Assembly (NCBI RefSeq): GCF_900198195.1
Contig: NZ_LT899436.1
Coordinates: 1,088,501-1,152,500 of the forward strand
Origin: Tenacibaculum jejuense
Lineage (GTDB): Bacteria; Bacteroidota; Bacteroidia; Flavobacteriales; Flavobacteriaceae
DNA: 64,000 nt
Reading direction: 5' to 3'
Position numbers and translations under genes: made by a program. Positions 51,442 to 61,061 of this stretch are shown piece by piece. The notes under the pieces are model-generated. The model did not search any database, had not been told where the DNA came from, and saw only the letters and a list, made by a program, of their open reading frames with translations. The stretch's first letter is position 1, and every line of letters starts with the position of its first letter.

Positions 51442-52551
51442 ATGAAGTATTATATAGTTGCTGGAGAAGCCTCGGGAGATTTACATGGTTCTAATTTAAT
51501 GAAAGAATTATTTAAACAAGACAAAGATGCTAATATACGTTTTTGGGGAGGCGATTTAATGAAGGCTGTTGGTGGTGAATTGGTGGTTCATTATAAAGAT
51601 AGAGCAATTATGGGGTTTGTTGAAGTCATCTTGAACTTACGTAAAGCTCTTGGTTTTATCAAACGTTGTAAAAACGATATTGAACAATTTCAGCCAGATG
51701 TTATTATATTTATTGATAATTCAGGTTTTAATTTACCTGTAGCTAAATGGGCAAAGCAAAATGGATATAGAACTAATTATTATATATCACCTCAAGTTTG
51801 GGCGAGTAGAGCAGGAAGAGTAAAATCTATTAAAAGAGATGTAGACAAAATGTTTGTAATACTTCCTTTTGAGAAAGATTTTTATAAAAAGTACAATTAC
51901 GAAGTAGAATTTGTAGGTCACCCTTTAATTGATGGAATTGTTGATAGGGAACAGGTTGATGAAGATGAGTTTCGTAAAACTCATAATTTAGGGACTAAAG
52001 AAATTATTGCGTTATTACCAGGAAGTAGAAAACAGGAAATTACCAAAATGTTGAACACAATGTTGTTAATGGTTGATAAATTTCCTGAATATCAATTTGT
52101 AGTTGCAGGTGCACCAAGTCAAACTAGATCATTTTATGAAACCTTTTTAAAAGGCAATAATGTAAAGTTTGTAGATAATAAAACATACGATTTACTGAGT
52201 ATTTCACATACAGCTTTAGTAACATCTGGAACAGCAACATTAGAAACGGCTTTATTTAAAGTTCCACAAGTAGTTTGTTATAAAGGAAGTTGGCTATCGT
52301 ATCAAATAGCTAAAAGAATTATAACTTTAGATTATATTTCTTTAGTGAATTTAATTATGGATAGAGAAGTAGTGAAGGAGTTAATTCAAAATGAGTTTAA
52401 TGAATTTACTTTAGAACAAGAATTACAATTACTTCTAGAAGAAAATAAAAGAAAAGCTCTTTTCTTAGATTATTTCGAATTAGAAGAAAAACTAGGAGGA
52501 AAGGGAGCATCAAAAAAAGTAGCAAATTCAATTATAGAAAGTTTAACATAA
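51442..52551 (+). CDS. lpxB: Lipid-A-disaccharide synthase
   Basis: A 369-residue GT-B glycosyltransferase (GT19). The N-terminus IVAGEASGDLHGSNLM is the hallmark LpxB motif. IDNSGFNLPVAKWAK, YYISPQVWASRAGRVKSI and the C-terminal donor site ALLPGSRKQEI and TSGTATLETAL are also in place. It joins UDP-2,3-diacylglucosamine and lipid X to form the lipid A disaccharide at the inner membrane. Operon with surE is common in Bacteroidota. Confidence 0.96.
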   Translation: MKYYIVAGEASGDLHGSNLMKELFKQDKDANIRFWGGDLMKAVGGELVVHYKDRAIMGFVEVILNLRKALGFIKRCKNDIEQFQPDVIIFIDNSGFNLPVAKWAKQNGYRTNYYISPQVWASRAGRVKSIKRDVDKMFVILPFEKDFYKKYNYEVEFVGHPLIDGIVDREQVDEDEFRKTHNLGTKEIIALLPGSRKQEITKMLNTMLLMVDKFPEYQFVVAGAPSQTRSFYETFLKGNNVKFVDNKTYDLLSISHTALVTSGTATLETALFKVPQVVCYKGSWLSYQIAKRIITLDYISLVNLIMDREVVKELIQNEFNEFTLEQELQLLLEENKRKALFLDYFELEEKLGGKGASKKVANSIIESLT

Positions 52552-52561
52552 AAGTACAATA

Positions 52562-53101
52562 GTGATAAAAAAAATACCCCAAATTTTATTGATCTTGTTT
52601 TTAGCTTATGGATGTTCTTCATCTAAAACAGCAAGTTCATCAAAACGCTATAAGAAAAATAAAAGAAGAGTCGTAACTAAAAAAAGATCGGTAAGAACAA
52701 AAGATCTTTCACAGTTAGCAAATAGAATAATAGCAACAGCAAATACTTATAAAGGAACTCGTTATAAATATGGAGGCGTAACTAGAAAAGGAATGGATTG
52801 TTCTGGTTTAATTATGACTTCTTTCAAACAGAATGGACTTTCATTACCAAGAACTTCTTACGATATGTCTACACAAGGGAAACAAATCCCTCTAAAAAAT
52901 GTTAGAAAAGGAGATTTACTTTTTTTTACAACTAATCCTAGAAAACCAAGAAGAATAAGTCATGTTGGTTTAGTTACCTCTGTTAAAAATGGAATTATTT
53001 ATTTTATACATGCTTCATCTAAAAGAGGAGTAACAGTAAATAATATGTCACAAAAATATTACAAGAGAAATTTTGCTAAAGCTAAAAGAGTGCTAAGGTG
53101 A
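52562..53101 (+). CDS. NlpC/P60 (C40) peptidoglycan hydrolase, lipoprotein (first copy)
   Basis: A 179-residue lipoprotein from a GTG start (FLAYGCSSSK, C18). After a very basic linker (KRYKKNKRRVVTKKRS) comes the NlpC/P60 domain: YKYGGVTRKGMDCSGLIM with the catalytic Cys, RRISHVGLVTS with the catalytic His, and FIHASSKRGV with the third polar residue. Such enzymes cut the D-Glu-diaminopimelate bond of stem peptides. The gene ends in a GTGA overlap with its paralogue. Confidence 0.93.
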   Translation: MIKKIPQILLILFLAYGCSSSKTASSSKRYKKNKRRVVTKKRSVRTKDLSQLANRIIATANTYKGTRYKYGGVTRKGMDCSGLIMTSFKQNGLSLPRTSYDMSTQGKQIPLKNVRKGDLLFFTTNPRKPRRISHVGLVTSVKNGIIYFIHASSKRGVTVNNMSQKYYKRNFAKAKRVLR

Positions 53102-53601
53102 AAAAAGTAGGATCTTTTGTAGTCGTGTTTATCTTGATATGGGCATATCGATTTGCAAATCATAATAGGCGAAATAATATTGAACAGAACGTAGAGACTA
53201 GCTCAGCAAATAAGGTGAGTGTTATTTTAAAAGCAGCGAATTCGTATTTGGGAACGCCTTATAAGTTTGGAGGAACAACAGCTAACGGAATGGATTGTTC
53301 TGGGTTAGTTTATACTGTATTTAAAGAAGAATTAGGGGTCACTCTTCCTCGTTCTTCAAGATCCATGAGTTCCGAAGGAAAAAAAATAACTTTAGAAAAC
53401 ATTAAAAAAGGAGACTTACTTTTTTTTGATATTCCAACAATGCACGGTGATGTAAACCATGTTGGGTTAGTAAATTCAACAAAGTCTAATACTATTAAAT
53501 TTATACATTCAAGTACTTCCAAAGGAGTAGTAATATCTTCTTTAGATGAATCGTATTGGAAAGAGGCTTTTGCTTTTGCAAAGCGAATCGATATTAATTA
53601 A
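53098..53601 (+). CDS. NlpC/P60 (C40) peptidoglycan hydrolase (second copy)
   Basis: A 167-residue paralogue started by GTG within the GTGA overlap at 53098-53101. An N-terminal helix ([13 protein letters not shown]) acts as signal or anchor; there is no lipobox. The catalytic domain has [15 protein letters not shown] (Cys), [11 protein letters not shown] (His) and [11 protein letters not shown]. Its last 8 bp overlap the 3' end of the convergent obgE gene. Confidence 0.92.
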   Translation: MKKVGSFVVVFILIWAYRFANHNRRNNIEQNVETSSANKVSVILKAANSYLGTPYKFGGTTANGMDCSGLVYTVFKEELGVTLPRSSRSMSSEGKKITLENIKKGDLLFFDIPTMHGDVNHVGLVNSTKSNTIKFIHSSTSKGVVISSLDESYWKEAFAFAKRIDIN

Positions 53602-54583
53602 GCTTAGACCAAAGTTTATCCTTTAATTCCATTAATCCCATTTGTGCTACTGATGAAATAAATAAAGTTTCAATACCTTTTGGTAGTTCTTCTTTTATTT
53701 CAGCTTTCAATTCATCATCTAACATGTCAGATTTTGAAATAGCTAACACACGATCTTTATCTAATAGTTCAGGATTGTGTTGTTTTAACTCGTTTAAAAG
53801 GATACTATATTCCTTTTTAATATCGTCGCTGTCTGCAGGAATTAAGAACAGTAACAAAGAGTTTCTTTCAATATGTCTTAAAAAGTAATGCCCTAATCCT
53901 TTTCCTTCAGCAGCTCCTTCAATAATACCAGGAATATCTGCCATTACAAAACTTTGGTGATTACGATATTCCACAATACCTAAATTAGGTTTTAAGGTTG
54001 TAAAAGCGTAATCTGCAATCTTTGGTTTGGCTGCAGTTAAAACAGATAAAAGAGTTGATTTTCCTGCATTAGGAAATCCTACTAAACCGACATCAGCAAG
54101 AATTTTTAATTCAATTCTAAACCAAGCTTCTTTACCGTCGATTCCCGGTTGGGCATATCTTGGCGTTTGATTTGTTGGTGATTTAAAATGCCAGTTTCCT
54201 CGTCCTCCTTTACCACCTTCAAGAACAACAACTTCTTGTTCGTCATCATTGATTTCATAAAGAATCTGATCTGTATCTGCATCTCTAATTATGGTACCTA
54301 ATGGAACAGGAACAATAACATCCGCTCCGTCTTTACCAGTACTTCGACTAGATCCACCATCACCACCACCTTCAGCTCTAAAATGACGTTTGAATTTTAA
54401 GTGAAATAATGTCCACATATTTTTATCTCCTTTGAAGATTACGTGTCCACCACGACCTCCATCACCACCATCTGGTCCACCTTTTGCTATGTATTTTTCA
54501 CGATGCAAATGTGCAGATCCACGTCCTCCTTTTCCAGAAGAAGCATATATTTTTATATAGTCAACAAAATTTCCTTCAGTCAT
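53594..54583 (-). CDS. obgE: GTPase ObgE/CgtA
   Basis: A 329-residue ribosome-associated GTPase. The N-terminal glycine-rich Obg fold is clear ([43 protein letters not shown]). The G domain follows with G1 [11 protein letters not shown], switch [10 protein letters not shown]3 DIPGII and G4 SKSD. It lacks the variable C-terminal Obg domain seen in some species. It acts in ribosome assembly and stress control. A GC-rich hairpin separates it from hpt-adk on the same strand. Confidence 0.96.
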   Translation of the reverse strand: MTEGNFVDYIKIYASSGKGGRGSAHLHREKYIAKGGPDGGDGGRGGHVIFKGDKNMWTLFHLKFKRHFRAEGGGDGGSSRSTGKDGADVIVPVPLGTIIRDADTDQILYEINDDEQEVVVLEGGKGGRGNWHFKSPTNQTPRYAQPGIDGKEAWFRIELKILADVGLVGFPNAGKSTLLSVLTAAKPKIADYAFTTLKPNLGIVEYRNHQSFVMADIPGIIEGAAEGKGLGHYFLRHIERNSLLLFLIPADSDDIKKEYSILLNELKQHNPELLDKDRVLAISKSDMLDDELKAEIKEELPKGIETLFISSVAQMGLMELKDKLWSKLN

Positions 54584-54598
54584 TTCTCAAAAATTAAT

Positions 54599-54618
54599 AT
54601 TCCCGCCTAAGCGGGAAT
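54599..54618 (-). terminator. Hairpin between hpt-adk and obgE
   Basis: ATTCCCGC (54599-54606) pairs exactly with GCGGGAAT (54611-54618) over a 4-nt loop. It lies after the hpt-adk stop and 16 bp before the obgE start, so it may partly end transcription or protect the 3' end. Confidence 0.6.
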
Positions 54619-54622
54619 GTTT

Positions 54623-55741
54623 TTATAATGTGTCAAAAACGTCTGCTAAACGTTTTGTTATATCTTCAATAGATCCAACACCATCAACTCCGTAAAAATT
54701 ACCTTGTGCATTGTAGTAATCTTTTAAAACGGCTGTTTTGGTATTGTATTCGTTAAAGCGGTTTCTGATTTTTTCTTCATCAGTATCATCAGAACGACCA
54801 CTAGTTTTTCCTCTTTCTAAGATTCGTTCTACTAATAAATCTTCTGGAACTTCTAAAGCAACCATTCCATTAATTCTTTCACTTTTTTCAGCTAAGAATT
54901 CATCTAGAGCTTTAGCTTGATCTTCTGTTCTTGGGAATCCGTCAAAAATAAAACCATTTGCCTCAGCATTTTTATTTACTTCAGCTTTTAGCATATTGAT
55001 TGTAACTTCATCAGGAACTAATTCACCTTCATCAATATATTTTTTAGCTAATATTCCTAAATCAGTTTCGTTTTTAATATTGAATCTAAAAACATCACCA
55101 GTAGAAATATGAACTAAGTTATATTTTTCTTTAAGCAATTCAGCTTGTGTTCCTTTACCAGCACCCGGAGGTCCAAATAATACTATGTTTTTCATTTTAG
55201 GTTGTGTTGTTAATTGATAAATAGCAGGTAAATTTCTACCCAAACCATTATAATCTAAACCGTAGCCTACAATAAATTTATCTTCTAAATTTTTACCAAT
55301 GTAGTTGATGTGTAATTCTTTTCTATACACATCTGGTTTAAAAAATAATGAAGCTATTTTAAGTTCTTTAATGTTTTTATTTCTGAAGATTTCGTAAATC
55401 TCTTGTAGTGTAGTTCCTGTATCAATAATATCTTCTAGTATGATAACTGTTCTACCAGAAATATCTTCATTAATACCAATTAGTTTTTTTACTGTTTCCC
55501 CAGAAGTCGTACCTTCATAAGAAGCTAGTTTTACAAAAGTGATTTCACAATCTTGATTGAATTCTCTAACAAAGTCGGATGCAAAAACAAAACATCCGTT
55601 TAAAATACCTATAAATAAAGGAACTTCATCTTTCGGTAAATCAGCTTTTACTTGATATACAAGCTGTTTTACAATAGAAGAAATTTCTTCTTTACTTATT
55701 AATTCTCTGAAATATAAATCGTGAAGTTTCTTTATTTTCAT
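54623..55741 (-). CDS. Hypoxanthine phosphoribosyltransferase-adenylate kinase fusion
   Basis: A 372-residue fused protein. Residues 1-~178 are hypoxanthine phosphoribosyltransferase: GILNGCFVFASDF, and the PRPP loop VIILEDIIDTGTT (99-111). Residues 183-372 are adenylate kinase, beginning MKNIVLFGPPGAGKGTQ (P-loop 190-198), with the NMP-binding region HISTGDVFR and FDGFPRTEDQA. The lid is short (RGKTSGRSDDTDEEK) without zinc-finger cysteines. Fusion joins IMP/GMP salvage to AMP phosphorylation. Met183 could also act as an internal start for free Adk. Known in related flavobacteria (my recollection). Confidence 0.94.
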   Translation of the reverse strand: MKIKKLHDLYFRELISKEEISSIVKQLVYQVKADLPKDEVPLFIGILNGCFVFASDFVREFNQDCEITFVKLASYEGTTSGETVKKLIGINEDISGRTVIILEDIIDTGTTLQEIYEIFRNKNIKELKIASLFFKPDVYRKELHINYIGKNLEDKFIVGYGLDYNGLGRNLPAIYQLTTQPKMKNIVLFGPPGAGKGTQAELLKEKYNLVHISTGDVFRFNIKNETDLGILAKKYIDEGELVPDEVTINMLKAEVNKNAEANGFIFDGFPRTEDQAKALDEFLAEKSERINGMVALEVPEDLLVERILERGKTSGRSDDTDEEKIRNRFNEYNTKTAVLKDYYNAQGNFYGVDGVGSIEDITKRLADVFDTL

Positions 55742-55769
55742 ATATAGGTAAATATACTAATTAAATAAA

Positions 55770-55815
55770 AAAACCGTCTTGTTTAACTGATCTATCAGTA
55801 GGAACAAAACGGTGA
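55770..55815 (-). terminator. Terminator of secDF
   Basis: An outer stem pairs ACCGTcTTGTT with AACAAaACGGT (one mismatch) around an inner CTGAT/ATCAG hairpin. The minus-strand product runs into T residues just after the secDF stop. Confidence 0.65.
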
Positions 55816-55836
55816 TTTTATAATGTGCTCTTAAAT

Positions 55837-58821
55837 TTAATTTTTAGTTTCTTTATTTTTAGTAGCGTCAAACATAATAGGTGTTGCTACAAATAAAGAT
55901 GAATAAGTACCCACAATAACACCAATAATTAAAGCGAACATGAATCCTTTGATACTATCTCCTCCAAAGAAGAAGATCGCTAACATTACTAATAATGTTG
56001 TTAAAGAGGTGTTGATAGTTCTACCAAGAGTACTACTTAAAGCTTTATCTACTAGGCTAGCTGTAAAAGAAGAACTGTTATCAGCATATTCTCTAATTCT
56101 ATCGAAAATTACTACGGTATCATTCAGCGAGTAACCAACTACAGTTAGTATTGCTGCTATAAATGACTGACCAATTTCCATATCGAAAGGCATGATTTTA
56201 TATAATATAGAGAAGATTCCTAATACAATTAAAACATCATGGAATACAGCGGCTACTGCACCGATAGAGAAAGAAACTTTTCTGAATCGTAATAAGATAT
56301 ATAAGAAAACTACCAATAAAGAACCAAATACAGCAAATATTGCAGCTTGTTTGATATCATCAGCAATTGTTGGATCTACTTTTCTAGCACTCATTATACC
56401 TTGTGCGTTTTCACCTTTATCAAAACCAGGCTTAAAGTTTTCGTAACTTAGGTCTGATAAATAAGTTTTTAATCCTTTGTATAAAGTATTTTGAACTAAT
56501 TCATCAACTTCTTTACTCTTTTCTTCAATCTTAAAAACAGTAGTTATTTTTAACTGATTAGTTGCACCATAAGTTTTTACTTCAGGAGCAGTTCCAAAAA
56601 CTTCTTTTAAGGACTCTGCTACATCGTTAGCTTTCATGTCTTTATCAAAACGTACAACAAAAGATCTACCTCCTTTAAAATCAACTCCTTGTTTTAAACC
56701 AATAGAAAATATAGAAACTAAACCTATTACGATAAATACACCAGAAATGATATAAGCGATTTTACGTTTTCTTAAGAATTCAATATTAATATTCTTAAAC
56801 CAGTTTTTAGAAATGTTTGTGTTGAAAGTTAAATTACTTCCTTTAGTTACAGCACCGTCAACAAATAAACGAGTAATAAAAATTGCAGTAAATAAAGAAG
56901 TAGCAATACCGATCATTAATGTTAATGCAAATCCTTTAATAGGTCCTGTACCAAAAACATATAAGATAACACCAGTTAAGAATGTAGTGATGTTAGCATC
57001 TAAGATTGCAGATAATGCTCCTTTAAAACTAAAACCTTCACTAACTGATTCGAATAAACTTTTTCCTGAATTTAAAGCTTCTTTAATTCTTTCAAAGATA
57101 ATTACATTGGCATCTACCGACATACCAATAGTTAATATGATACCTGCAATACCTGGTAGCGTTAATACAGAGTTAAATGAAGCTAAAACTCCGAAGATGA
57201 ATAAGATGTTAACTAATAAGGCAATATTAGCATATAAACCTGCTTTACCATAGTATAACACCATCCAAATTAATACTAGAACAATTGCTAAAGCAAAAGA
57301 CCACATACTTGCGTTTATAGCTTCTTTACCTAAAGATGGACCAACAACTTCAGATTCGATAATTCTTGCTGGAGCAGGTAATTTACCAGCTTTTAAAACA
57401 GTAGCAATATCTTGTGCTTCTTCTACTGTCATTGAACCACCAGAAATTGAAGATGTACTTCCTAATTTACCTTTAATGATAGGAGCAGAGTATACATAAT
57501 CATCAAGAACAATAGCAACATGCTTGTTAATGTTCTTTTCAGTTAAACTACTCCACAATTTAGTACCTTTAGTATTCATGGTCATGCTTACCTCTGGTTT
57601 ACCTAATTGGTCAAACTGTTGTGAAGCATCAGCAATTACATCACCTTCAATATCTGCAATACCTTCTCTGTTCGACTTGATAGCATATAAACGAATAAAA
57701 CTATCAGAGTTATCTCCAGAATCAGCATCTTGAGTATCAGGTTTGTAATCCCATAAGAATTTTGTGTTTCTTAAATTGGCTGGTAATAAGGCAGTAATTT
57801 GCTTATTTTTTAATATGCTATTTACTTTTGCCGTATCTTGAATTTTAGAATATCCAATAACAGAACCAAATTGTTGTTGGTTTGGTATAAAAAAGTTGAA
57901 TAACATTTCAGAGTTAGCTACAGAAGTAGAGTCTGTATCATCTCCAAGTAAATCTGCTAAATTACTTTTAGCAGTATCTTTTTCTTTAGTAACTTCTTTC
58001 TCAGCTGATTTTTTTAATAATTCAATTGATTTTAAGTTAGCTTGAGATAAGAATGATATCACCTCAGTATTAGAATATACTTCCCAAAACTGTAATTTAG
58101 CTGTACTTACTAATAATTTAGTAACACGTTCTACATCTTTGGCTCCAGGTAATTCAACTTGAATTCTTCCTGATGTACCTATTCTTTGAATATTTGGTTG
58201 TACAACCCCGAATTTATCTACACGACTTCTCAATACTTGAAAAGCAGTTCCTATAGAGCTGTTGATTTCTTCTTGTAAAACAGCTTTTACTTCACTGTTA
58301 GTTTTATTGAAGTCAATTTTTTCGCGTAATAATTTATTTCCAAAGATTTTAGGATCACTTAATTTAATAGAACCCTTACTCGCTTTTTCAAATTCTTCGT
58401 AAAATAAATCGATATAATCATCTTGAGCATTTTTCTGAGCTTCATCTGCATTTGCTAAAGCAGTTCTGAAAACTTGATTTTTTGACTCGTTAGATAATCC
58501 TATTAAGATATCCTTTACTGATACTTGTAAAATAGCATTAATACCACCTTTTAAATCAAGACCAAGATTCATTTCTTTGTCTTTAATGTCATTGTAGGTG
58601 TTACCTAATACTACCTCTTTATTTGCAACACTATCAAGATATTTTCTCTCAAGTCTAGCTAATTCCTTACCACTTTTATTTTCACCAAGATTAGCTTCAG
58701 CAAATGCTTTAGCTTCATTTTCAACCTTGTTCCCAAAAAACGTAAATGATAATTGGTATAAGCTTACTAATCCGAAAAGGATTGCAAATAATCTGATTAG
58801 ACCTTTGTTTTGCATTTTCAA
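55837..58821 (-). CDS. secDF: SecDF fusion, protein translocase accessory subunits
   Basis: A 994-residue fusion of SecD (about 1-640) and SecF (about 665-994), as usual in Bacteroidota. SecD features: MNLGLDLKGGINAILQVS, the large periplasmic region, RIQVELPGAKDVERV, and the transmembrane block TIGMSVDANVIIFERIKE. SecF features: IGLKQGVDFKGGRSFVV and the paired membrane motif GYSLNDTVVIFDRIREY. It uses the proton gradient to help pull exported proteins across the membrane. A -7 element TATATTTG lies 32 nt upstream. Confidence 0.96.
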   Translation of the reverse strand: MKMQNKGLIRLFAILFGLVSLYQLSFTFFGNKVENEAKAFAEANLGENKSGKELARLERKYLDSVANKEVVLGNTYNDIKDKEMNLGLDLKGGINAILQVSVKDILIGLSNESKNQVFRTALANADEAQKNAQDDYIDLFYEEFEKASKGSIKLSDPKIFGNKLLREKIDFNKTNSEVKAVLQEEINSSIGTAFQVLRSRVDKFGVVQPNIQRIGTSGRIQVELPGAKDVERVTKLLVSTAKLQFWEVYSNTEVISFLSQANLKSIELLKKSAEKEVTKEKDTAKSNLADLLGDDTDSTSVANSEMLFNFFIPNQQQFGSVIGYSKIQDTAKVNSILKNKQITALLPANLRNTKFLWDYKPDTQDADSGDNSDSFIRLYAIKSNREGIADIEGDVIADASQQFDQLGKPEVSMTMNTKGTKLWSSLTEKNINKHVAIVLDDYVYSAPIIKGKLGSTSSISGGSMTVEEAQDIATVLKAGKLPAPARIIESEVVGPSLGKEAINASMWSFALAIVLVLIWMVLYYGKAGLYANIALLVNILFIFGVLASFNSVLTLPGIAGIILTIGMSVDANVIIFERIKEALNSGKSLFESVSEGFSFKGALSAILDANITTFLTGVILYVFGTGPIKGFALTLMIGIATSLFTAIFITRLFVDGAVTKGSNLTFNTNISKNWFKNINIEFLRKRKIAYIISGVFIVIGLVSIFSIGLKQGVDFKGGRSFVVRFDKDMKANDVAESLKEVFGTAPEVKTYGATNQLKITTVFKIEEKSKEVDELVQNTLYKGLKTYLSDLSYENFKPGFDKGENAQGIMSARKVDPTIADDIKQAAIFAVFGSLLVVFLYILLRFRKVSFSIGAVAAVFHDVLIVLGIFSILYKIMPFDMEIGQSFIAAILTVVGYSLNDTVVIFDRIREYADNSSSFTASLVDKALSSTLGRTINTSLTTLLVMLAIFFFGGDSIKGFMFALIIGVIVGTYSSLFVATPIMFDATKNKETKN

Positions 58822-58852
58822 TAATTTAGACTGACTTCTTTTTTAAAACGTG

Positions 58853-58860
58853 CAAATATA
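58853..58860 (-). promoter_or_regulatory. Candidate secDF promoter -7 element
   Basis: TATATTTG on the minus strand, exact consensus match, 31 nt before the ATG. A -33 TTG at 20 nt is absent (TTT instead). Confidence 0.5.
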
Positions 58861-59050
58861 GTATAACAAAAGTATAAGTAAAAAGAAAACCATAACTTTT
58901 ACGTATTATGCTTATGATAATCTCTAAAATTTATTATGTAAATAACGAATTCTTTACTTTTTAGAAAGATTTGTTTACAGTTTTATCATGTTTTTTCATT
59001 ATATTTATTTCATAACGTAATTCGGGGAAAGAAAATAAAAATATAATGTT

Positions 59051-59677
59051 ATGTTATTATTCCGAAACTCGTTAATTAATTTCTTTACTTCAAAAAAATA
59101 CTATACATCTTATTACAAGAGAGTAATAAATAAGTACAAGTATCCTGAGTCTTATTTGAAATTGTATCATGCTTTACATACTGTTCCTGAAGAATTAGAA
59201 ACATCTGTCTTAATCGCATTTTCAGAAACTATAAGTTTTGGAGCTAGTCTTAATAGTATTAAATCTAAGCTTAAAGGGAGTTATAGAGTAGTCAAAGAAT
59301 TAAATGATGTTTATGTTTTGTTCACAGAACTTAAAACAGTGGGCTATAAATTTATTATTGAACTACATTTTTACAAGCAAAAACTAGTACATTTCAAATA
59401 TGTGTTTAGGAATCACACAAATAAAAATGAATTGAAGTACATGTTAATGAAAAAGTATTTTAATGAAGAAAAGATTTTTTTTGAAGTTAAAGATACTTGT
59501 ATAAAAGATGTAGACGGAAACTATATCTTTATACTTGATGAAGTAAATTTATCTATTAATTATATGACTTACGATTATGGTTTTTATAATCATATCATTG
59601 AAATGAAGACTCAAAAAGAAAAACAAAAAACACTAAAGTATAATAATGCTATGGATGAACTATACAACAGGTTATAA
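59051..59677 (+). CDS. Hypothetical protein, Lys/Tyr-rich
   Basis: A 208-residue protein with no signal peptide or clear membrane helix and a high content of Lys, Tyr and Phe. The N-terminus (FFTSKKYYTSYYKRVINKYKY) is basic and aromatic. The middle (GYKFIIELHFYKQKLVHFKYVF) alternates as beta strands and the C-terminus (MKTQKEKQKTLKYNNAMDE) is a charged helix. No family is recognised. It stands alone on the plus strand between secDF and the coiled-coil gene. Codon use matches the neighbours. Confidence 0.6.
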   Translation: MLLFRNSLINFFTSKKYYTSYYKRVINKYKYPESYLKLYHALHTVPEELETSVLIAFSETISFGASLNSIKSKLKGSYRVVKELNDVYVLFTELKTVGYKFIIELHFYKQKLVHFKYVFRNHTNKNELKYMLMKKYFNEEKIFFEVKDTCIKDVDGNYIFILDEVNLSINYMTYDYGFYNHIIEMKTQKEKQKTLKYNNAMDELYNRL

Positions 59678-59690
59678 AAAAAGAGAAGTT

Positions 59691-60287
59691 TTATACTCCT
59701 CTTTGTTTATTAATTTCATCTTGTAATTGTCTTCTTAATTTTTGTTCCTTTTCTAAAGACTTTTTTCTAAAAGTTTCAAGTTCTAGTTCAATTTCAGATA
59801 AATCATTTTTAGCTTTTTTAGTCAAAATATTACTTGACTTAAATTTAGATATAAAAAAAATTAAAGCTAGTAAAAGAATTCCTATTAGAGACCAAGTAAA
59901 CATATTGTATGTGCTTTTACTGGTGGCAATACCTAAAACACTAATTTGATTTTCTTTATCTTGAGAACTAGTTAAGTCATTAGAAACTTTACTAACATTT
60001 TCATTCAAAGTTGCGATTTCTTTCTTTTGAGAATCTACAATTTCTTGCCTTGCAACAATTTCTTTTCTTAATATAGTAACGCTATCAAGTACGTTTTTTT
60101 GGAAAACTAAAAATTCATTTCTAGGAATCATTTTATACTCTTTCCAAGTATTTGATAATCCATAAGCTTTTTTAAATTCATTCTCTATTGTATTTGGTAA
60201 TTCCCTAATCTCTTTTTTTGTCAATTTTGTTTGAGCGAATAAAGAAGTTGAAAAAAGTAATACAAATAAAAAGTTAATAGTTTTCAT
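59691..60287 (-). CDS. Exported coiled-coil protein with one membrane anchor
   Basis: A 198-residue protein with a signal peptide (~1-18, TSLFAQ). Residues ~55-105 form a coiled coil (RKEIVARQEIVDSQKKEIATLNE). A transmembrane helix lies at ~128-146 (WSLIGILLLALIFFI), and a second coiled coil follows (~158-195). Homologues in flavobacteria are, as far as I recall, often labelled tRNA (guanine-N1)-methyltransferase, which this sequence does not support: no SPOUT knot is visible. Probable envelope structural role. It follows the rplT operon after a strong terminator. Confidence 0.72.
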   Translation of the reverse strand: MKTINFLFVLLFSTSLFAQTKLTKKEIRELPNTIENEFKKAYGLSNTWKEYKMIPRNEFLVFQKNVLDSVTILRKEIVARQEIVDSQKKEIATLNENVSKVSNDLTSSQDKENQISVLGIATSKSTYNMFTWSLIGILLLALIFFISKFKSSNILTKKAKNDLSEIELELETFRKKSLEKEQKLRRQLQDEINKQRGV

Positions 60288-60317
60288 CAGATATATTTAG
60301 ATTTCGGGTTGATTTAA

Positions 60318-60347
60318 AAAAACCCAAACGAAAAAGTTTGGGTTTTT
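60318..60347. terminator. Terminator after rplT, bidirectional
   Basis: AAAAACCCAAAC (60318-60329) pairs exactly with GTTTGGGTTTTT (60336-60347) over GAAAAA. Confidence 0.88.
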
Positions 60348-60369
60348 AGTATAAGCAAGGTTATTAAAC

Positions 60370-60714
60370 TTATTTTACTTTATCTACGATTGCCTTAAAA
60401 GCTTCTGGGTTGTTCATAGCTAAATCTGCTAAAACCTTACGGTTTAATTCGATGTTATTAGCTTTTACTTTACCCATAAACTGTGAGTAAGACATTCCGT
60501 ACTGACGAGCTCCAGCGTTAATACGTTGGATCCATAATGAACGGAAGTTTCTTTTCTTGTTTTTACGGTCACGGTAAGCATATTGTAATCCTTTCTCAAC
60601 CGCATTTTTAGCTACTGTATAAACGTTTTTTCTACGTCCGAAGTAACCTTTAGCTTGCTTCAAGATTTTTTTTCTTCTATTTCTTGAAGCTACAGAATTT
60701 ACTGATCTTGGCAT
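60370..60714 (-). CDS. rplT: 50S ribosomal protein L20
   Basis: A 114-residue basic protein matching L20 over its length: [39 protein letters not shown], and [15 protein letters not shown] near the middle. L20 binds 23S rRNA early in 50S assembly and in other bacteria represses its own operon. Last gene of thrS-infC-rpmI-rplT; terminator at 60318. Confidence 0.98.
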   Translation of the reverse strand: MPRSVNSVASRNRRKKILKQAKGYFGRRKNVYTVAKNAVEKGLQYAYRDRKNKKRNFRSLWIQRINAGARQYGMSYSQFMGKVKANNIELNRKVLADLAMNNPEAFKAIVDKVK

Positions 60715-60808
60715 AATTTTCTTGTTTTTGTAGTAGGCGACTAATTAAATAGTACTTTATTGAGCCTAACTCCATGGTTAATAATTAATTTTACTACCTA
60801 GCGAACTA

Positions 60809-61006
60809 TTATTTTAATAATAATTGTTGCTTAATGTTACTCTCGTCAGATTTGTGTACTAACGTAGAGTGTGTTAATGCAAGCTTACGTTTTTTAGACT
60901 TCTTTGTTAAGATATGACTTTTAAACGCGTGCTTTCTTTTGATCTTTCCAGAACCAGTTAACTTAAAACGTTTCTTGGCACTAGATTTAGTTTTCATTTT
61001 AGGCAT
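60809..61006 (-). CDS. rpmI: 50S ribosomal protein L35
   Basis: A 65-residue very basic protein with the L35 pattern [20 protein letters not shown] followed by [15 protein letters not shown]. It lies in the conserved order infC-rpmI-rplT, 55 bp after infC and 94 bp before rplT. The longer 94-bp gap shows no clear terminator. Confidence 0.97.
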   Translation of the reverse strand: MPKMKTKSSAKKRFKLTGSGKIKRKHAFKSHILTKKSKKRKLALTHSTLVHKSDESNIKQQLLLK

Positions 61007-61061
61007 TTTCTGCTATCGTTTTTATCTTGCTTATATATCGTCGTTATTCTAAAAGAATAAA

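Noticed and set aside
56813..57253. 146-codon plus-strand frame opposite secDF
   Set aside because: It is the antisense of conserved secDF codons and has no start context or family resemblance.
59691..60287. tRNA (guanine-N1)-methyltransferase
   Set aside because: A signal peptide, two coiled coils and one membrane helix leave no room for a SPOUT methyltransferase domain.
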